Positions 47,110-58,621 of a DNA stretch of 64,000 nt are shown one piece after another. Source of the DNA: Notamacropus eugenii (lineage: Eukaryota; Chordata; Mammalia; Diprotodontia; Macropodidae). Position 1 is the stretch's first letter, and the number at the start of each line of letters is the position of its first letter. Made by a program: the position numbers and the translations under genes. The stretch spans positions 48,527,271 to 48,591,270 of the forward strand of contig NC_092875.1 in NCBI RefSeq assembly GCF_028372415.1, in the 5' to 3' direction. The notes under the pieces were generated by a model. That model had not been told where the DNA came from. It did no database searches and saw nothing but the letters and a program-made list of their open reading frames with translations.

Positions 47110-47890
47110 AACCAACCATGAGTACCGATTAATGGAGGTAAGTTTTTGGAGGCTCTGTTCTTGTCTCCTGTTCTGTTTAACATTTTCCTTAATGTTGATG
47201 AAAATATAGAAAGAATATTTATTAATTAATTTGCATATGACACAAAGCTGGTAGGAATAACTAAGACCTTAAATAAGAAAATGAAGATTCAGAAAGACTT
47301 CAACAGGATGGAATAATAGGCCCAAGTTAACAAGATAAAATTGAACAGAGATAAGTATAAAGTCTTACACTTGGATTCAAAGAATCAATTTCACAAAAAT
47401 TGAGAAGTTATGATTTAGCAATTCATTTGGAAAAAGATCTGAGTATTTTCATTTCATTGGCAGAAACCTATTATGAGCCAACATTACTGTAGCTGCTAAA
47501 AAAAAAAAGCTAATGAAACTATGAACTGCACTAAGATAACTATAGTGTTTATTTCAAGAAAGATAATAGTTCCACTGTATTTAGCATAATAATTTATAGT
47601 ACTAAGCATCACATTTTAAGAAACATTAAAAAATCATTGTGTCCTCAGAGGAGGTCAGTGAACAGGTTGGTGAGAGGTTTAGAAAAACCAGGTCACGCAG
47701 AATGATTGAACGAACTAGGCATGTTTAGCCATAAAAAAGGAAGAGGGAGAAACTGGTAGTTTTTGTGTTGGTATAAATTTATAAGAAAGCAGATTTTGTT
47801 TCAGTATGAGAGGTTCAGTAACATTATAAAACAATATTTTGTAAGATAATGAGCTTCCCATCACTGGAAGTATCTAATCAGAGTCTGTAA
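47110..47890 (+). mobile_element. CR1/L3-type LINE 3' fragment
   Basis: Degenerate end of the reverse transcriptase ('cctgttctgtttaacattttc', 'gacacaaagctggtaggaat') followed by the CR1/L3 3' region ('ccactgtatttagc', 'cacattttaagaaacatt', 'gaggaggtcagtgaacagg'). Confidence 0.6.
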
Positions 47891-47906
47891 ATTACTGCAT
47901 AATTAT

Positions 47907-47962
47907 AGGGTGTTCCAAAGGTCTTAGTGCAGGTTCCTGCCCTAAGACCTTTGGAACACCCT
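47907..47962. mobile_element. 56-nt mariner-type MITE hairpin
   Basis: The two 27-nt arms AGGGTGTTCCAAAGG... and their inverse match at 26 of 27 positions and are separated by only two bases (TT). TA dinucleotides flank both ends, as for Tc1/mariner insertions, and the arm resembles mariner inverted repeats. The transcript would be a miRNA-precursor-like hairpin. Confidence 0.8.
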
Positions 47963-47999
47963 GTATAACCTATTCAGTATTTCAAAAGACTTGTGGTTT

Positions 48000-48550
48000 C
48001 ATCACTATGAATATTTCTTCCAGCAATGCAGATTGCAGCCCCCTAAATGCTTCTTCAGTAGACAATTTTGTGACTTTACTGTAGCAGAAGAATTGATTGC
48101 TTAGCTAATTTTCTGATGTTGGGCTTCTCCACAATTAGCTTGGTTGATCCCCAGATAGCAAACACAGAGTTTGATGCCAGATCCATACTTGAGAACATTC
48201 CTGTTTGGGAGCACCTAGGACAGCTTGTGCTCCATTTTCATAGCTTCTGAACATCACAGGCGTCACCTCCATCCCCCAGTGGGGCGCCTGACTCAGGTCA
48301 AAAGATTTGGAGATATCAGCATTGTTGTTGTTCCGACACTATGCTGGAGTTTGGAAGCCCTAAGGTTCTTCTCCATCTCTAAAATTCTAATGGTTTAGGG
48401 TGAAGTTTGGAATTCAAAAAAAAATTAAGCAGTCGTAGGAAATAAATTAAATAATGTGTAAGGTAAAATGTAAAAATCAACTACTTTTAAAAATCACTCA
48501 CTGAAAGAACTGAGCAGTAAGACTTGCATTGTTTGTCCTGATATTCATAG
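48000..48550. other. EP400NL intron 5, no recognised feature
   Basis: No coding or RNA gene seen. A MIR fragment in antisense follows at about 48555-48650 ('cttcagagctagaagggat', 'ttacagatgaggaaatgac'). Confidence 0.4.
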
Positions 48551-48791
48551 TTAATTGTTCATAGACTTCAGAGCTAGAAGGGATTTTAGAGGCCACTTAG
48601 GCCAACCGTTTTACAGATGAGGAAATGACTTGCTCATGTAATACAGTTTTGACAGGTTTTCCAAAGTGGTGTAATACACTGTATTAAAATCTTTAAGTAT
48701 TTCCTCTTTCCTGCTTAATATTTTCTCAGATGAATTTCTCGTTAAATTTGGGCATTTTAAAATTGCTATTTGGTTTCTTGTGGTTTTGCAG

Positions 48792-49195
48792 GCGGAATGC
48801 CTCCCACTCCTCAGGCTGTACAGCTCACTGGACAGAAACCAAACCAACAGCAGTATGATCCATCCAAAGGTCCTCCTGTGCAGAATGCTGCAAGTCTCCA
48901 TACTCCTCCACCTCAGCTTCCTGGGAGACTGCAGCCTGCCAGTGTCCCAGCCACATCCCTCCCATCAACCCTGCAAATCTCACAGCAGCCCCAGCAGCAG
49001 ATGGTGGAGGCTCAGCCCCAACCCCAGCCCCCAATTCTGGTGAAGACCCAGCCACCCAATGTACCCATCCCTGCCACTCTAGCCAGCCAGCCTCCAGCAT
49101 CCCTTCCACAGCCTCTTATGCCAGCACTGCATGTCCAGATGCAAGGGCAGCCAGCTGCTCAAGTCTCTCAGTCTCAGGCTAAAGTACAACAGCAG
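48792..49195 (+). CDS. EP400NL: EP400NL, fifth coding exon
   Basis: 404 nt, phase 1 to 0. It begins GGMPPTPQAVQLTGQK and includes QQQYDPSKGPPVQNAASLHT, a motif I know from this position of EP400. Then follow Pro/Gln-rich, low-complexity sequence and KVQQQ at the end. Acceptor gttttgcag, donor GTATTC. The Gln/Pro bias is higher than in the preceding exons. Confidence 0.92.
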
Positions 49196-49513
49196 GTATT
49201 CAGTGATTTTGTTTTTGCTACATCAAGTTATAGTCTGATTATAAAATGTTTACTTCAAGTGGGGGTTCTAAGTTCATGTGCCACATAAATGATCATCTGT
49301 GTGTATTTTTTGTGTTCACCTGCAAAGGAGCAGAACTTTTTGGTCCTTTTTTTGGGTACTTTTAACTATGAACGTTTTTTTGAAATTAAATTGTTGGATT
49401 TATAATTTGAGAGTGCTTGGTCTGCAACTTCTACTGGGATGTAAATGTTAAAATGTTTTCTGATTTCCATAATGTTTCTTATGTTCATGAGTAACACAAT
49501 ATTTCCTGGACAG

Positions 49514-49810
49514 ACTGTTTCACCGATGAGACCATCTGCAGATCTTGCCCAGGCTTCTCAGCATCTTCCCGCAGATTCTCTGCTTCCCTCATCTCTTCCA
49601 CCATCAGCACCTTCAGGGACAGCGCCGCCCTCTGTGTATCCTTTGCAGCCAATCAGAACTTCCCCAGAGACCAAACCCTCATCCCCTGTTGTACCCGAGC
49701 CCCCAGGTTTAGCTGTAGCTGCAGCACCGACAACTCAAACTCCAGCCCAGAACGCAGCAGGCCTGCCTCCAGAGAGTTCCCAGGACAAACTTGCTGAGCA
49801 AATGAAACTG
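49514..49810 (+). CDS. EP400NL: EP400NL, sixth coding exon (last visible)
   Basis: 297 nt = 99 codons, phase 0 to 0: TVSPMRPSADLAQ ... TPQ-like Pro/Ser/Ala-rich sequence, ending ESSQDKLAEQMKL, which aligns with the EP400 residues just before the HSA-domain region. Acceptor tggacag, donor GTAAGG. Without splicing, the frame would continue only 10 residues (stop at 49841-49843). The next family exon was not found before 64000. Confidence 0.9.
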
Positions 49811-49869
49811 GTAAGGACCGTTTTTCTTATCATTTGGATTTAAGTGATTTTGGTAAGAGGTTTAAATTA

Positions 49870-52300
49870 TTATTATCATTTAAAAAAATTTATTTATTTT
49901 TAGTTTTCAACATTTATTTCCACAAATTTTTGAGTTACATAATTTCTCCCCATCTCTCCCCTCCACCCATCCTAAGACATTGTACATTCTGATTACCCCT
50001 TCCCCCAATCTGCCCTCCTTTCTATCCCATTCCTCTCTTTCCTTATCCCTATCTCCTCTATTTTCTTGTAGGGTAAGATAGATTTCCATACCAAATAGAG
50101 TGTGCCTGTTATTGCCTCCTTAAGTCAAATGTGATGAGAGTAAGCTTCACTTTTTACCTCTCACCTATCCCCTTTTCGCCTGCATTGAAAAAACTTTTTC
50201 TTGACTCTTTTATGAGAGATAATTTGCCCCATTCCATTTCTCCCTTTCTCTTCCCAATATATTCCTCTCTCACCCCTTAATTTTGTTTTTTTAGTTACCA
50301 TCCCTTCCTATTCAACTCACCCAGTGCCCTCTGTCTACTTGTACATAATCTCTCCAACTACTCAAATACTGAGAAAGGTTTCAAGAGTTACCAATACTGT
50401 CTTTCCATGTGGGAATGTAAACAGTTCAACTTTAGTAAGTCTCTTATGATTTCTCTTTCCTGTTTGTCTTTTCATGCTTCTCTTGATTTTTGTGTTTGAA
50501 GGTCAAATTTTCTATTCAGCTCTGGTGTTTTCATCAAGAATGCCTGAAAGTCCTCTATTTCATTGAAAGACCACTTTTTACCCTGAAGTATTATTATACT
50601 CAGTTTTGCTGGGTCGGTGATTCTTGGTTTTAATTCTAGTTCCTTTGACTTTTGGAATATCATATATCAAGCCCTTCGATCCCTTAATGAAGAAGCTGCT
50701 AGATATGGTGTTATCTTGATTGTGTTTCCACAATACTTGAATTGTTTCTTTCTGACTGCTTGCCATATTTTCTCCTTGATCTGGGAACTCTGGAATTTGG
50801 CTGCAATATTCCTAGGAGTTTTTCTTTTGGGATCTTTTTCAGGAGGTGATTGGTGGAGTCTTTCAATATTTATTTTGCCCTCTGGTTCTAGAATATCAGG
50901 GCAGTTTTCTTTGATAATTTCATGAAAGATGATGTCTAGGCTCTTTTTTGATCATGGCTTTCAGGTAGTCCCATAATTTTTAAATTGTCTCTCCTGGATC
51001 TGTTTTCCAGGTCAGTTGTTTTTCCAATGAGATATTTCACATTGTCTTCCATTTTTTCATTCTTTTGGTTTTGATTTGTGATTTCTTGCTTTCACTTAAA
51101 GTCATTAGCTTCCATCTGCTCATTCTCATTTTTAAAGAGCTATTTTCTTCAGTGAGCTTTTGAACCTCCTTTTCCATTTGGCTCATTCTGCTTTTTAAAG
51201 CATTCTTCCCCTTATTGGATTTTTGGCTTCTTTTGCCGTTTGGGTTAGTCTATTTTTAAAGGTATTTTCTTCAACACTTTTTGGGTCTCCTTCAGCAAGC
51301 TGTTGACTCACTTTTCATGATTTTCTTGCATTGCTCTCATTTCTCTTCCCAGTTTTTCCTCCACCTCTCTTAGTTGATTTTCAGAATCCTTTTTGAGCTC
51401 TTCCAGGGCCTGAGACCACTGCATATTTTTTTTGGAGGTTTTAGATGTAGAAGCCTTGGCTTTGATGTCTTCCTCTGATGGTGTGCTTTGTTCCTCCTCA
51501 TCCCAAAGGATGGAAGAAAATGCCTGTTCACCAAGAAAGTAGCCTTCTCTAGTCTTATTTTTTCCCTTTTTTGGGCATATTCCCAGCCAGTTACTTGGCT
51601 TTTGAGTCCTTTGTCAAGTGGAGGGTGTACTCTAGGGACCTGTAAATTCTCAGTTCCTCCAAGGTGGCACAATCAAGGGAGAGGAGTTTACTCCTCTCCT
51701 GGCCTCTGTTGTGGTCTGGGAGCAACCATAAGCTTTTCTGCCTAGGATCTGCGACTGGGGTTCCCTGTCCAGAGTCTCCACCAGCTCCACCACACTGGTA
51801 CTTCTCCTCACCCCAGGACCTACCACTCAGAACTGAGACCCAGATCAGCTGCTCAGTTCACCCAGGGTCTTTGGGTGGAGGGCTCCAAAATTGGATGCTG
51901 CTGCCACGTTGGGGCCAAGGCTAGGGCCAGATCCTGCTCCCTTCTCACCTAGGTGAAAGAACTTTCTTACTGACCTCTGAAGCTGTCTTTGGCGTTTGTG
52001 GGTTGAGTAATTTGGGAACCTCAGCTGCTACCCGTGATTCTGCACCCTGAAACCTACTGCAGTTGTGTCCAGTGCTGTGCAGCATGGCAGAGGCTGGGAT
52101 GTGCTCTACTCTGAGCCCAGTGAGAAACCTTTCCTGTTGGCCTTCCAGCCTGTATTGAGCAGAAAATCTTTCACTCTGTTATTTTGTGGCTTCTGCTGCT
52201 CTAGAATTTGTTTAGAGTCATTTTTTACAGGCATTTTATGGGCTATTGGGGTAGAGCTAGAGCAGGTCCATCCTTCTATTCTGCCATCTTGGCTCCACCT
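49870..52300 (-). mobile_element. Half-L1 (HAL1-like) element, copy 1
   Basis: Minus-strand element with the same plan as the copies at 56.4 and 59.8 kb. It has a GGTGGAGCCAAGATGGCAGA-type 5' end near 52300, a degenerate L1 ORF1 at about 50.5-51.4 kb, then a purine-rich 3' UTR and an A-rich end near 49880. ORF2 is absent. Stops break ORF1. No clear target-site duplication was found. Confidence 0.75.
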
Positions 52301-52309
52301 TCTAATTAG

Positions 52310-52495
52310 GGCTTTCTTAAAATGGAATGGGATGCCTTGAGTGGGTGGGGTTTACTCTCATTGGAGTCTTCAAGTACAGGCTGTAAGATCACTTGTCTGC
52401 TCTTTTCAAGAATAGATTGCAGTAGATGCTATGAAGGTATTTTTAATTCTGAAATTCTTGGATTCTGCAACTTTGGATTACTATTAAGTATGTTA
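52310..52495 (+). repeat. CR1/L3 3' fragment
   Basis: 'aaaatggaatgggatgcctt', 'ggagtcttcaagtacaggctg', wedged between HAL1 copy 1 and the L1. Confidence 0.55.
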
Positions 52496-53172
52496 AGGAC
52501 TTCTGGTGCCAAGGTGGTGGAGTGAAGAAGGAACCCTCAAAAGCCCTTCCATATCCCCTTCCAAACAACTAGAAAACCACCTCAAAATTAATCTTGGTGC
52601 AGCTTGTAAGCATGGTGGGAAAGGTTTGTCTCACTGGAATGGGAGGGGAGCAAGGTCCAAGAGCAGAAGCAGCAGCAAGCCTCACAGAAGGGGGCCTGCA
52701 GCAAGACTTCAAGCTTGGAGCAATAACTAGGGAGGCCGTACTCTTCTGCAAACCAGCAGTCCCCAGTGAGCAGTCTGTGCAGGACAGCGAGGCCCTACCC
52801 CACTGACCCCACTCCCAGAACAAGCCCCAGTGAGGCCTTGACTCTATTGCTGACCAGTAGTGAAGCCTACACCTGGGGCCTCCCAGCAGAGAGGCCCAGT
52901 TTCCATAGCAACCCAGAAGCAGAATCCCACCCCTGGAGCAAACCAGAAGTTAAACCCCACACCCAGGGGAGACCTACAGAGAGGCCCTACCCCCCACTTC
53001 AAACCAAAAAAAGCCTACCCACCAGATACAAAGCAAGCAGCTAAACCCTGAATCTCAGTGAAAGCTAGCAATAAGACACAGAGCCCCAGAATAAAAAACT
53101 GGGGCACAGTGTAGGACCAGAGTTGAAGTCTCACATTAAAAGCACCAAGTCACAAAAAAAAGACATAAAAAA

Positions 53173-53592
53173 ATGAGCAAAAACCAAAAAAAGAATGTGA
53201 TTGTAGAACGTTACTATGGTGATAGGGAAGATCAAGGCATAAACTTAGAAGTGGACAATAGTATCAAAATGACTACATGTGAAACCTCAAAGAGAAAATT
53301 AATTGGGTCTCAGGCCCAAGAAAAATACCTTGAAGAGCTAAAAAGGATTTTTAAAAAACAAATTAGAGAAGTAGAAGAAAAACTGGGAAAAGAAATGAGA
53401 GTAATGCACAAGAATCATGAAAAAAGAGTCAATAGCATGAGAAAAGATATACAAAAATTTGCTGAGGAAAATAACTCCCTGAAAAATAGAATTGGCCACA
53501 TGGAAAAGGAAGTATACAAGCTCCCCGAAGAAAATAATTCCTTAAAAATTAGAATTGAACAAATGAAAACTAATGACTCTATGAGATACTGA
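53173..53592 (+). pseudogene. L1 ORF1 N-terminal remnant
   Basis: 139 codons, Lys/Glu-rich coiled coil of the L1 ORF1 type (KEVYKLPEENNSLKIRIEQM), ending at a premature TGA at 53590. It has lost its RNA-binding and C-terminal domains to the stop and the SINE insertion. Confidence 0.7.
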
Positions 53593-53676
53593 GATATGAT
53601 AAAACAAAACAAAAAAAGTAAAAAAATAGAACCAAATGTGAAATTTCTCACTGGAAAAACAGATGACCTAGATAAT

Positions 53677-53989
53677 GTGTGTGTTCGTCTTTCATTGCCA
53701 AATAAGACCATGCCACCAGAGAAATGATGACATGACTTGCACTTGACTTTGTTTTGAGTGAGAGAGGGTTGTGCAGGTCACCAGCCTCACTTGTCCTTCA
53801 GAGCCATCTGAATCCAGTGACCAGATATTCATCAGGATGACTGGAGATGACTCAGGATGAGGCGATTGGGATTAAGTGACTTGCCCAAGGTCACACAGCT
53901 AGTGAGTGCCAAGTGTCTGAGGTGAGATTTGAACTCCGGTCCTCCTGACTCTTGCACTGGTGCTCTATCCACTGCACCAACTAGCTGCC
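53677..53989 (-). mobile_element. tRNA/RTE-type marsupial SINE
   Basis: In antisense: RTE-like 3' tail first (gtgtgtgttcgtctttcattg), then the CORE ('cacacagctagtgagtgcc') and the tRNA-like head ('ctctatccactgcaccaact'). TGACCTAGATAAT flanks both sides (53663-53676 and 53990-54003), a clean 13-bp target-site duplication. Confidence 0.9.
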
Positions 53990-55429
53990 CTGACCTAGAT
54001 AATAGATCCAGGAGAGATGACATAAGAATTATTGGACTACCTGAAAGTCATAATAAAAAAAAAATCCCAAACAACACGATGAAAGACAACATCTTGCAAG
54101 AAATTTTCAAAGAAAACTGCCTTGATTTATCAGAACCAGAGGGCAAAATGAAAATTGAAAGAATACACTGATTATTGCCTGAAAGAGATTTCCAAAATGA
54201 AAACTCCCAGGAATATCACAGCCAAATTCCAGGGCTTACAGATCAAGGAGAAAGTATTGAAAGCAACCAAAAAGAAGCAATTCCAATATTGGGGAGCTAC
54301 AGTCAGGATTTTACATGATTTGCAGCTTCCACATTAAAGAACCAGAGGGCTTGGAATATGACATACCAGAAAGAAAAGGAGTTCGGACTGCAACCAAGAA
54401 TCTCCTACCTCACAAAACTGAATGTAATTTTTTTGGGGAAAAATGAATAGTTAAGGAAATAGAGGCCTTTGAGGCATTTCTAATTAAAAAATCAGAGTTA
54501 AATAAAATATTTGACTTCTAAATACAAGACTCAAGGGAAACATAAAAATGTAAAAAAGAGACAAGAAAGAGAAATAAGAAATTCAATTAAACTATTTATA
54601 TTTTGTGGCAAGATAGTATTTGTAACTTTTAACAACTTTATTACTGTAAGAGCAATTCGGAGTATATGTAGACAAGAGCATGTGGATATAAGGTCACTTT
54701 GATGGGATGATACCCCAAAAAACAAAATAAAGGGGTGAGAAAGAAAATTGCACTGGAAGAAGAAAGAGAGGGGAAATTGAATAGGGTAAATTATCCCACA
54801 TAAAAGAGGCATGAAAGAACTATTATAATGGAGGGGAAAATGGGGGTAGAGTGGGATGGATCTATTTGTACAAAAATATTTATAACAGCTCTTTTTGTAG
54901 TGGCTAAGAATTGGAAATTGGGGGGATTCCTGTCAGTTGGGGAATGGCTAAACAAGCTGTGGTATACGATTATAATGGAATATTATTGTGCTATAAACAA
55001 TGACAAGTAGGATGATTTCAGAAAAACCTGGAAAGACTTACATAAACTGATGTACAGTGAAGTGAACAGAATCAGGAGAACATTGTACGCAGTAATAGCA
55101 ATATTGTATGAATTTGTGAATGACTTAGCTCTTCTCAGCCATACGATGATCTAAGACAGTCCCAAAAGACTCATGATGAGGCATGCTATCCATCTCCAGA
55201 GAAAGAACTGATACTGATTGAATACAAATTGATGCATGCTATTTTCACTGTCCTTCATTTTTTCTTTTATCTGAGTCTTTTTATACAAAATGGCTAATAG
55301 AGAAATGTTTTACATAGTTGCATATGTATAATCTATATCTGATTGCTTACCATCTCAGGGAAGGGGGAGGGAGGGATAGAATTTGAAGTTCAAAACTTGA
55401 AATAAAAAACTTTAAAAAAAGTGACAGCA

Positions 55430-56100
55430 AATACAGCTCGCCTTAAAGTGTCAGGAGGGCTGAAGTGGCATCCTGCAGAGCCTTCTGACCCCCTGAACTG
55501 CCATCTTATCATGATTGTGTCCTCTTGGAAGAGCCATAAAATACTGTCTTTATTGTTATAAGCAATGGAGGGAAAAGTTAAACTACTTGCTTCAAAAGCC
55601 AAATCTTTATGAGGTGGATAGCATAATTTTATTTGTATTAAGTCCTTCACTGGTAAGACTAAGGGGTTTGTGTTCTTTAGTTAAGGAGATCTCTGTGAAT
55701 CATTGGTTCTATTATTTTATTAAATGCAAATAATCACCAGGGTAATAACCGAAGAGGAAACAGATGAAAAGTTTGGGAAGCATGACAAGCCTGGCCCAGA
55801 GGCATGAATGAAGTTACAGTGATGGGGACTGTCGGTTACCTACACACCTGCTGGAACACTTTGTATTCCAAAAGCAGAATAACTAATAACCTCCTCTCTT
55901 GTCTTAGTGGTAATTTCCTCTTTCAAAAAGTAGAGAAACCAACACAGAGAAATTTTCTTTTGAATCTGATTTGTACCAAAGAGAAACACTGGCCACTGGA
56001 GTGGAGTGGAAATGAAGGGCAGGTGACCACTTCCCCTTTGAGTTTACTGCAGAGAAGGGGAGAGCTGAGTTTAGGCTGCCATGCCCTAAATTTTAGGAAA
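55430..56100. other. No recognised feature
   Basis: Unique-looking AT-rich sequence in the last visible intron of EP400NL. Confidence 0.4.
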
Positions 56101-56427
56101 GATTTCAGAGGATTCTGAGAAAGGACAGGTAGGATGCCATGGACCAAAATTCTAAACAGCCCAAGAAGGATCGAATGGTCTCCTGGTTTAGGTGAATGGC
56201 ATCCTTGGTTGCTGAAATAACACTGGTTGATGTAGCTATTGCACTCTGGTGATTGAATTTTGAAGGACTAAAAAAGAGGAGAGGTACCACAGGACCAGAG
56301 AAGGGCAGATGTTGTCCTGATTCCTCTCTCTCTCGCCCCAACCCCTGCTTTTTTTTTTCTCTAAAGAGAAGAGAATGGAATCTGTGAAGTATAGACCAGT
56401 TAGGTTTTGGTTCCTAGTAAAATTTTA

Positions 56428-58621
56428 TTTTATTTTATTTTTATTTTTTTTATTTTTTTATTTAATTTTTAACAGTTATTTTCACACAATTTTGGGTTAC
56501 AAATTTTCTCCCCTTTTATCCCCTCCCCCCCCCAAACCCGAGCTTTCTAATTGCCCCTGTGACCTATCTGCTCTCTCCTCTATCCTCCCTCCCTGCCCTT
56601 GTCTCTGTCTTCTCTTTTTTCCTGTAGGGCCCGATAGCTTTCTTGACCCCTTAACCTGTATTTCTTGTTACCCAGTGGTAAGAACATTACATTTGGTCCT
56701 AACACTTTGAGTTCCAACTTCTTTAGCTCCCTCCCTCTCCACCCCTTCCCCTTGGAAGACAGGCAATTCAATATAGGCCATATCTGTTTAGTTTTGCAAA
56801 TGATTTCCATACTAGTTGTGTTGTATAGGACTAACTATATTTCCCTCCATCCTATCCTGTCCCCCTTTACTTCTATTTTCTTATGGTCCTTTCCCTCCCC
56901 ATGAGTGTCGACCTTGTATTGCATTCTCCTCCCCATGCCCTCCCCTCCATCCTCCCCCCCACCCTGCTTGTGCCCCTGTCCCCTACTCTCCTGTATTATG
57001 AGATAGGTTTTCCTATCAAAATGAGTGTGCATTATATTCTTTCCTTTAGTGGAATGTGATGAGAGTAGACCTCATGTTTTTCTCTTGCCTCCCCTCTTTA
57101 TCCCACCACTAATAAGTCTTTTGCTTGCCTCTTTTATGAGAGATAATTTGCCCCATATAACTTCTCCCTTTCTCCTCCCAATATTTCTCTCTCACTGCTT
57201 GATTTCATTTTTTTTTTTTTAATATATGATCCCATCCTCTTCAATTCACTCTGTGCACTCTGTCTCTATGTATGTGTGCGTGTGTGCATGTGTGTGTGTG
57301 TGTACTCCCACCCAGTGCCCAGATACTGAAATGTTTCAAGAGTTATAAATATTGTCTTTCCATGTAGGAATGTAAACAGTTCAACTTTAGTAAGTCCCTT
57401 ATGACTTCTCTTTGCTGTTCACCTTTTCATGGTTCTCTTCATTCTTGTGTTAGAAAGTCAAATTTTCTTTCCAGCTCTGGTCTTTTCATCAGGAAAATTT
57501 GAAAGTCCTCTATTTCATTGAAAGACCATTTTTTCTCCTGAAGTATTATACTCAGTTTTGCTGGGTAGGTGATTCTTGGCTTCAGTCCTAGTTCCTTTGA
57601 CTTCTGGAATATCCTATTCCATTCCCTTCTATCCCTCAATGTAGAGGGTGCCAGATCTTGTGCTATCCTGATTGTATTTCCACAATACTTGAATTGTTTC
57701 TTTCTAGCTGCTTGCAATATTTTCTCTTTCACCTGGGAATTCTGGAATTTGGCCACAATGCTCCTAGGAGTTTCTCTTTTTGGATCTCTTTCATGTGGTG
57801 TTCTGTGGATTCCTTGAATATTTATTTTGCCTTCTGGTTCTAGGATCTCAGGGCAGTTTTCCTTGATAATTTCATGGAAGATGATGTCTAGGCTCTTCTT
57901 TTGATCATGGTTTTCAGGTAGTCCCAGAATTTTTACATTGTCTCTCCTGATTCTATTTTCCAGGTCAGTTGTTTTTCCAATAAGATATTTCACATTATCT
58001 TCCATTTTTCGAATCTGTGCGGTATGTTCTGAGATATCTGTCTTTCTCGAAAAGTCCTTAGCGTCCATCCGTACCATTCCAGTTTTGAAAGATCTATTTT
58101 CTTCAGTGAGCTTTTGAATCTCCTTTTCCATTTGGTTAATTCTGCTTTTGAAAGCATTCTTCTCCTCATTGGCCCCTTGCACCTCCCTTGCCAGCTGAGT
58201 TAGGCTAGTTCTCAAGGTGCCAATTTCTTCAAGATTTTTTTGGTTCTCCTTTAGCAGGGAGCTGATCTGCAGCGCGACGGACCTTTTGCGAGAGGTTTGC
58301 AGGTCCCTCTGTGGGTGGGGGGACCTGCGTGGCCGCTGGAGATCCCGTCCCTGTAGCCCTCTCGGATCTTTTCCTCTCAGTGTCGTGGCCGCGGCAGGGC
58401 TGCACTCTGCTCCCCGTCCCGGCGCCCAGTCCACGGCGCGAAGGACCCCCCGCGAGAGGTTTGCAGGTCTCTCCGGAGCAGAAATCTCCCTCGCTCCAAT
58501 ATTCCGTGGTCTCTGGGTGCAGAATTCGCCCTGGCTTGGTCCCCTCTAGCCGTTCTGTGGTTTGTGGGTTCAGAGCTATGTGTATGTGCGTCTTTCTACT
58601 TCGCCATCTTGGCTCCGCCCC
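56428..58621 (-). mobile_element. Half-L1 (HAL1-like) element, copy 2, with intact ORF1
   Basis: About 2.2 kb with a 5' end near 58615 (GGCGGAGCCAAGATGGCGAA), one open ORF1, a 3' UTR of about 1 kb (T/C-rich on the + strand) and an A-rich terminus at 56428. Its target-site duplication CCTAGTAAAATTTTA is perfect (56413-56427 and 58622-58636). ORF2 is absent. It has the layout of HAL1, known from mammals including opossum. Confidence 0.85.
57439..58434 (-). CDS. L1-type ORF1 protein (HAL1 ORF1)
   Basis: 331 codons, intact, minus strand. Domains by residue: a basic, Pro/Arg-rich leader (1-50); coiled coil (about 55-160, EKEIQKLTEENRSFK); RRM (about 160-258) with the signature RRDNVKILGLPE; C-terminal domain (about 259-331) including KLSIILQEKKWSFNEIEDF. 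L1 ORF1p is a trimeric RNA chaperone that binds the element RNA and needs ORF2 from another L1 to move. The start at 58434 is the first Met. The leader is unusually GC-rich and lies inside the element's own CpG-containing 5' end. The product is from a mobile element, not a host gene. Confidence 0.85.
   Translation of the reverse strand: MDWAPGRGAECSPAAATTLRGKDPRGLQGRDLQRPRRSPHPQRDLQTSRKRSVALQISSLLKENQKNLEEIGTLRTSLTQLAREVQGANEEKNAFKSRINQMEKEIQKLTEENRSFKTGMVRMDAKDFSRKTDISEHTAQIRKMEDNVKYLIGKTTDLENRIRRDNVKILGLPENHDQKKSLDIIFHEIIKENCPEILEPEGKINIQGIHRTPHERDPKRETPRSIVAKFQNSQVKEKILQAARKKQFKYCGNTIRIAQDLAPSTLRDRREWNRIFQKSKELGLKPRITYPAKLSIILQEKKWSFNEIEDFQIFLMKRPELERKFDFLTQE

Larger units (their letters stand above)
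52498..55425 (+). mobile_element. L1 with ORF1 remnant and L1 3' end, ORF2 deleted
   Basis: Starts with the L1-type 'tggtgccaaggtggtggag'. A 5' region with several tandem imperfect ccagaagc..aacccc-type blocks leads to ORF1 at 53173. It breaks at 53590 and is interrupted by a SINE at 53677-53989. It resumes at 53999 (RSRRDDIRIIGLPESH) and then shifts frame. From 54830 the sequence is the marsupial L1 3' region ('ggggaatggctaaacaagc'), ending in A-rich sequence at 55425. Almost all of ORF2 is missing. Confidence 0.8.
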
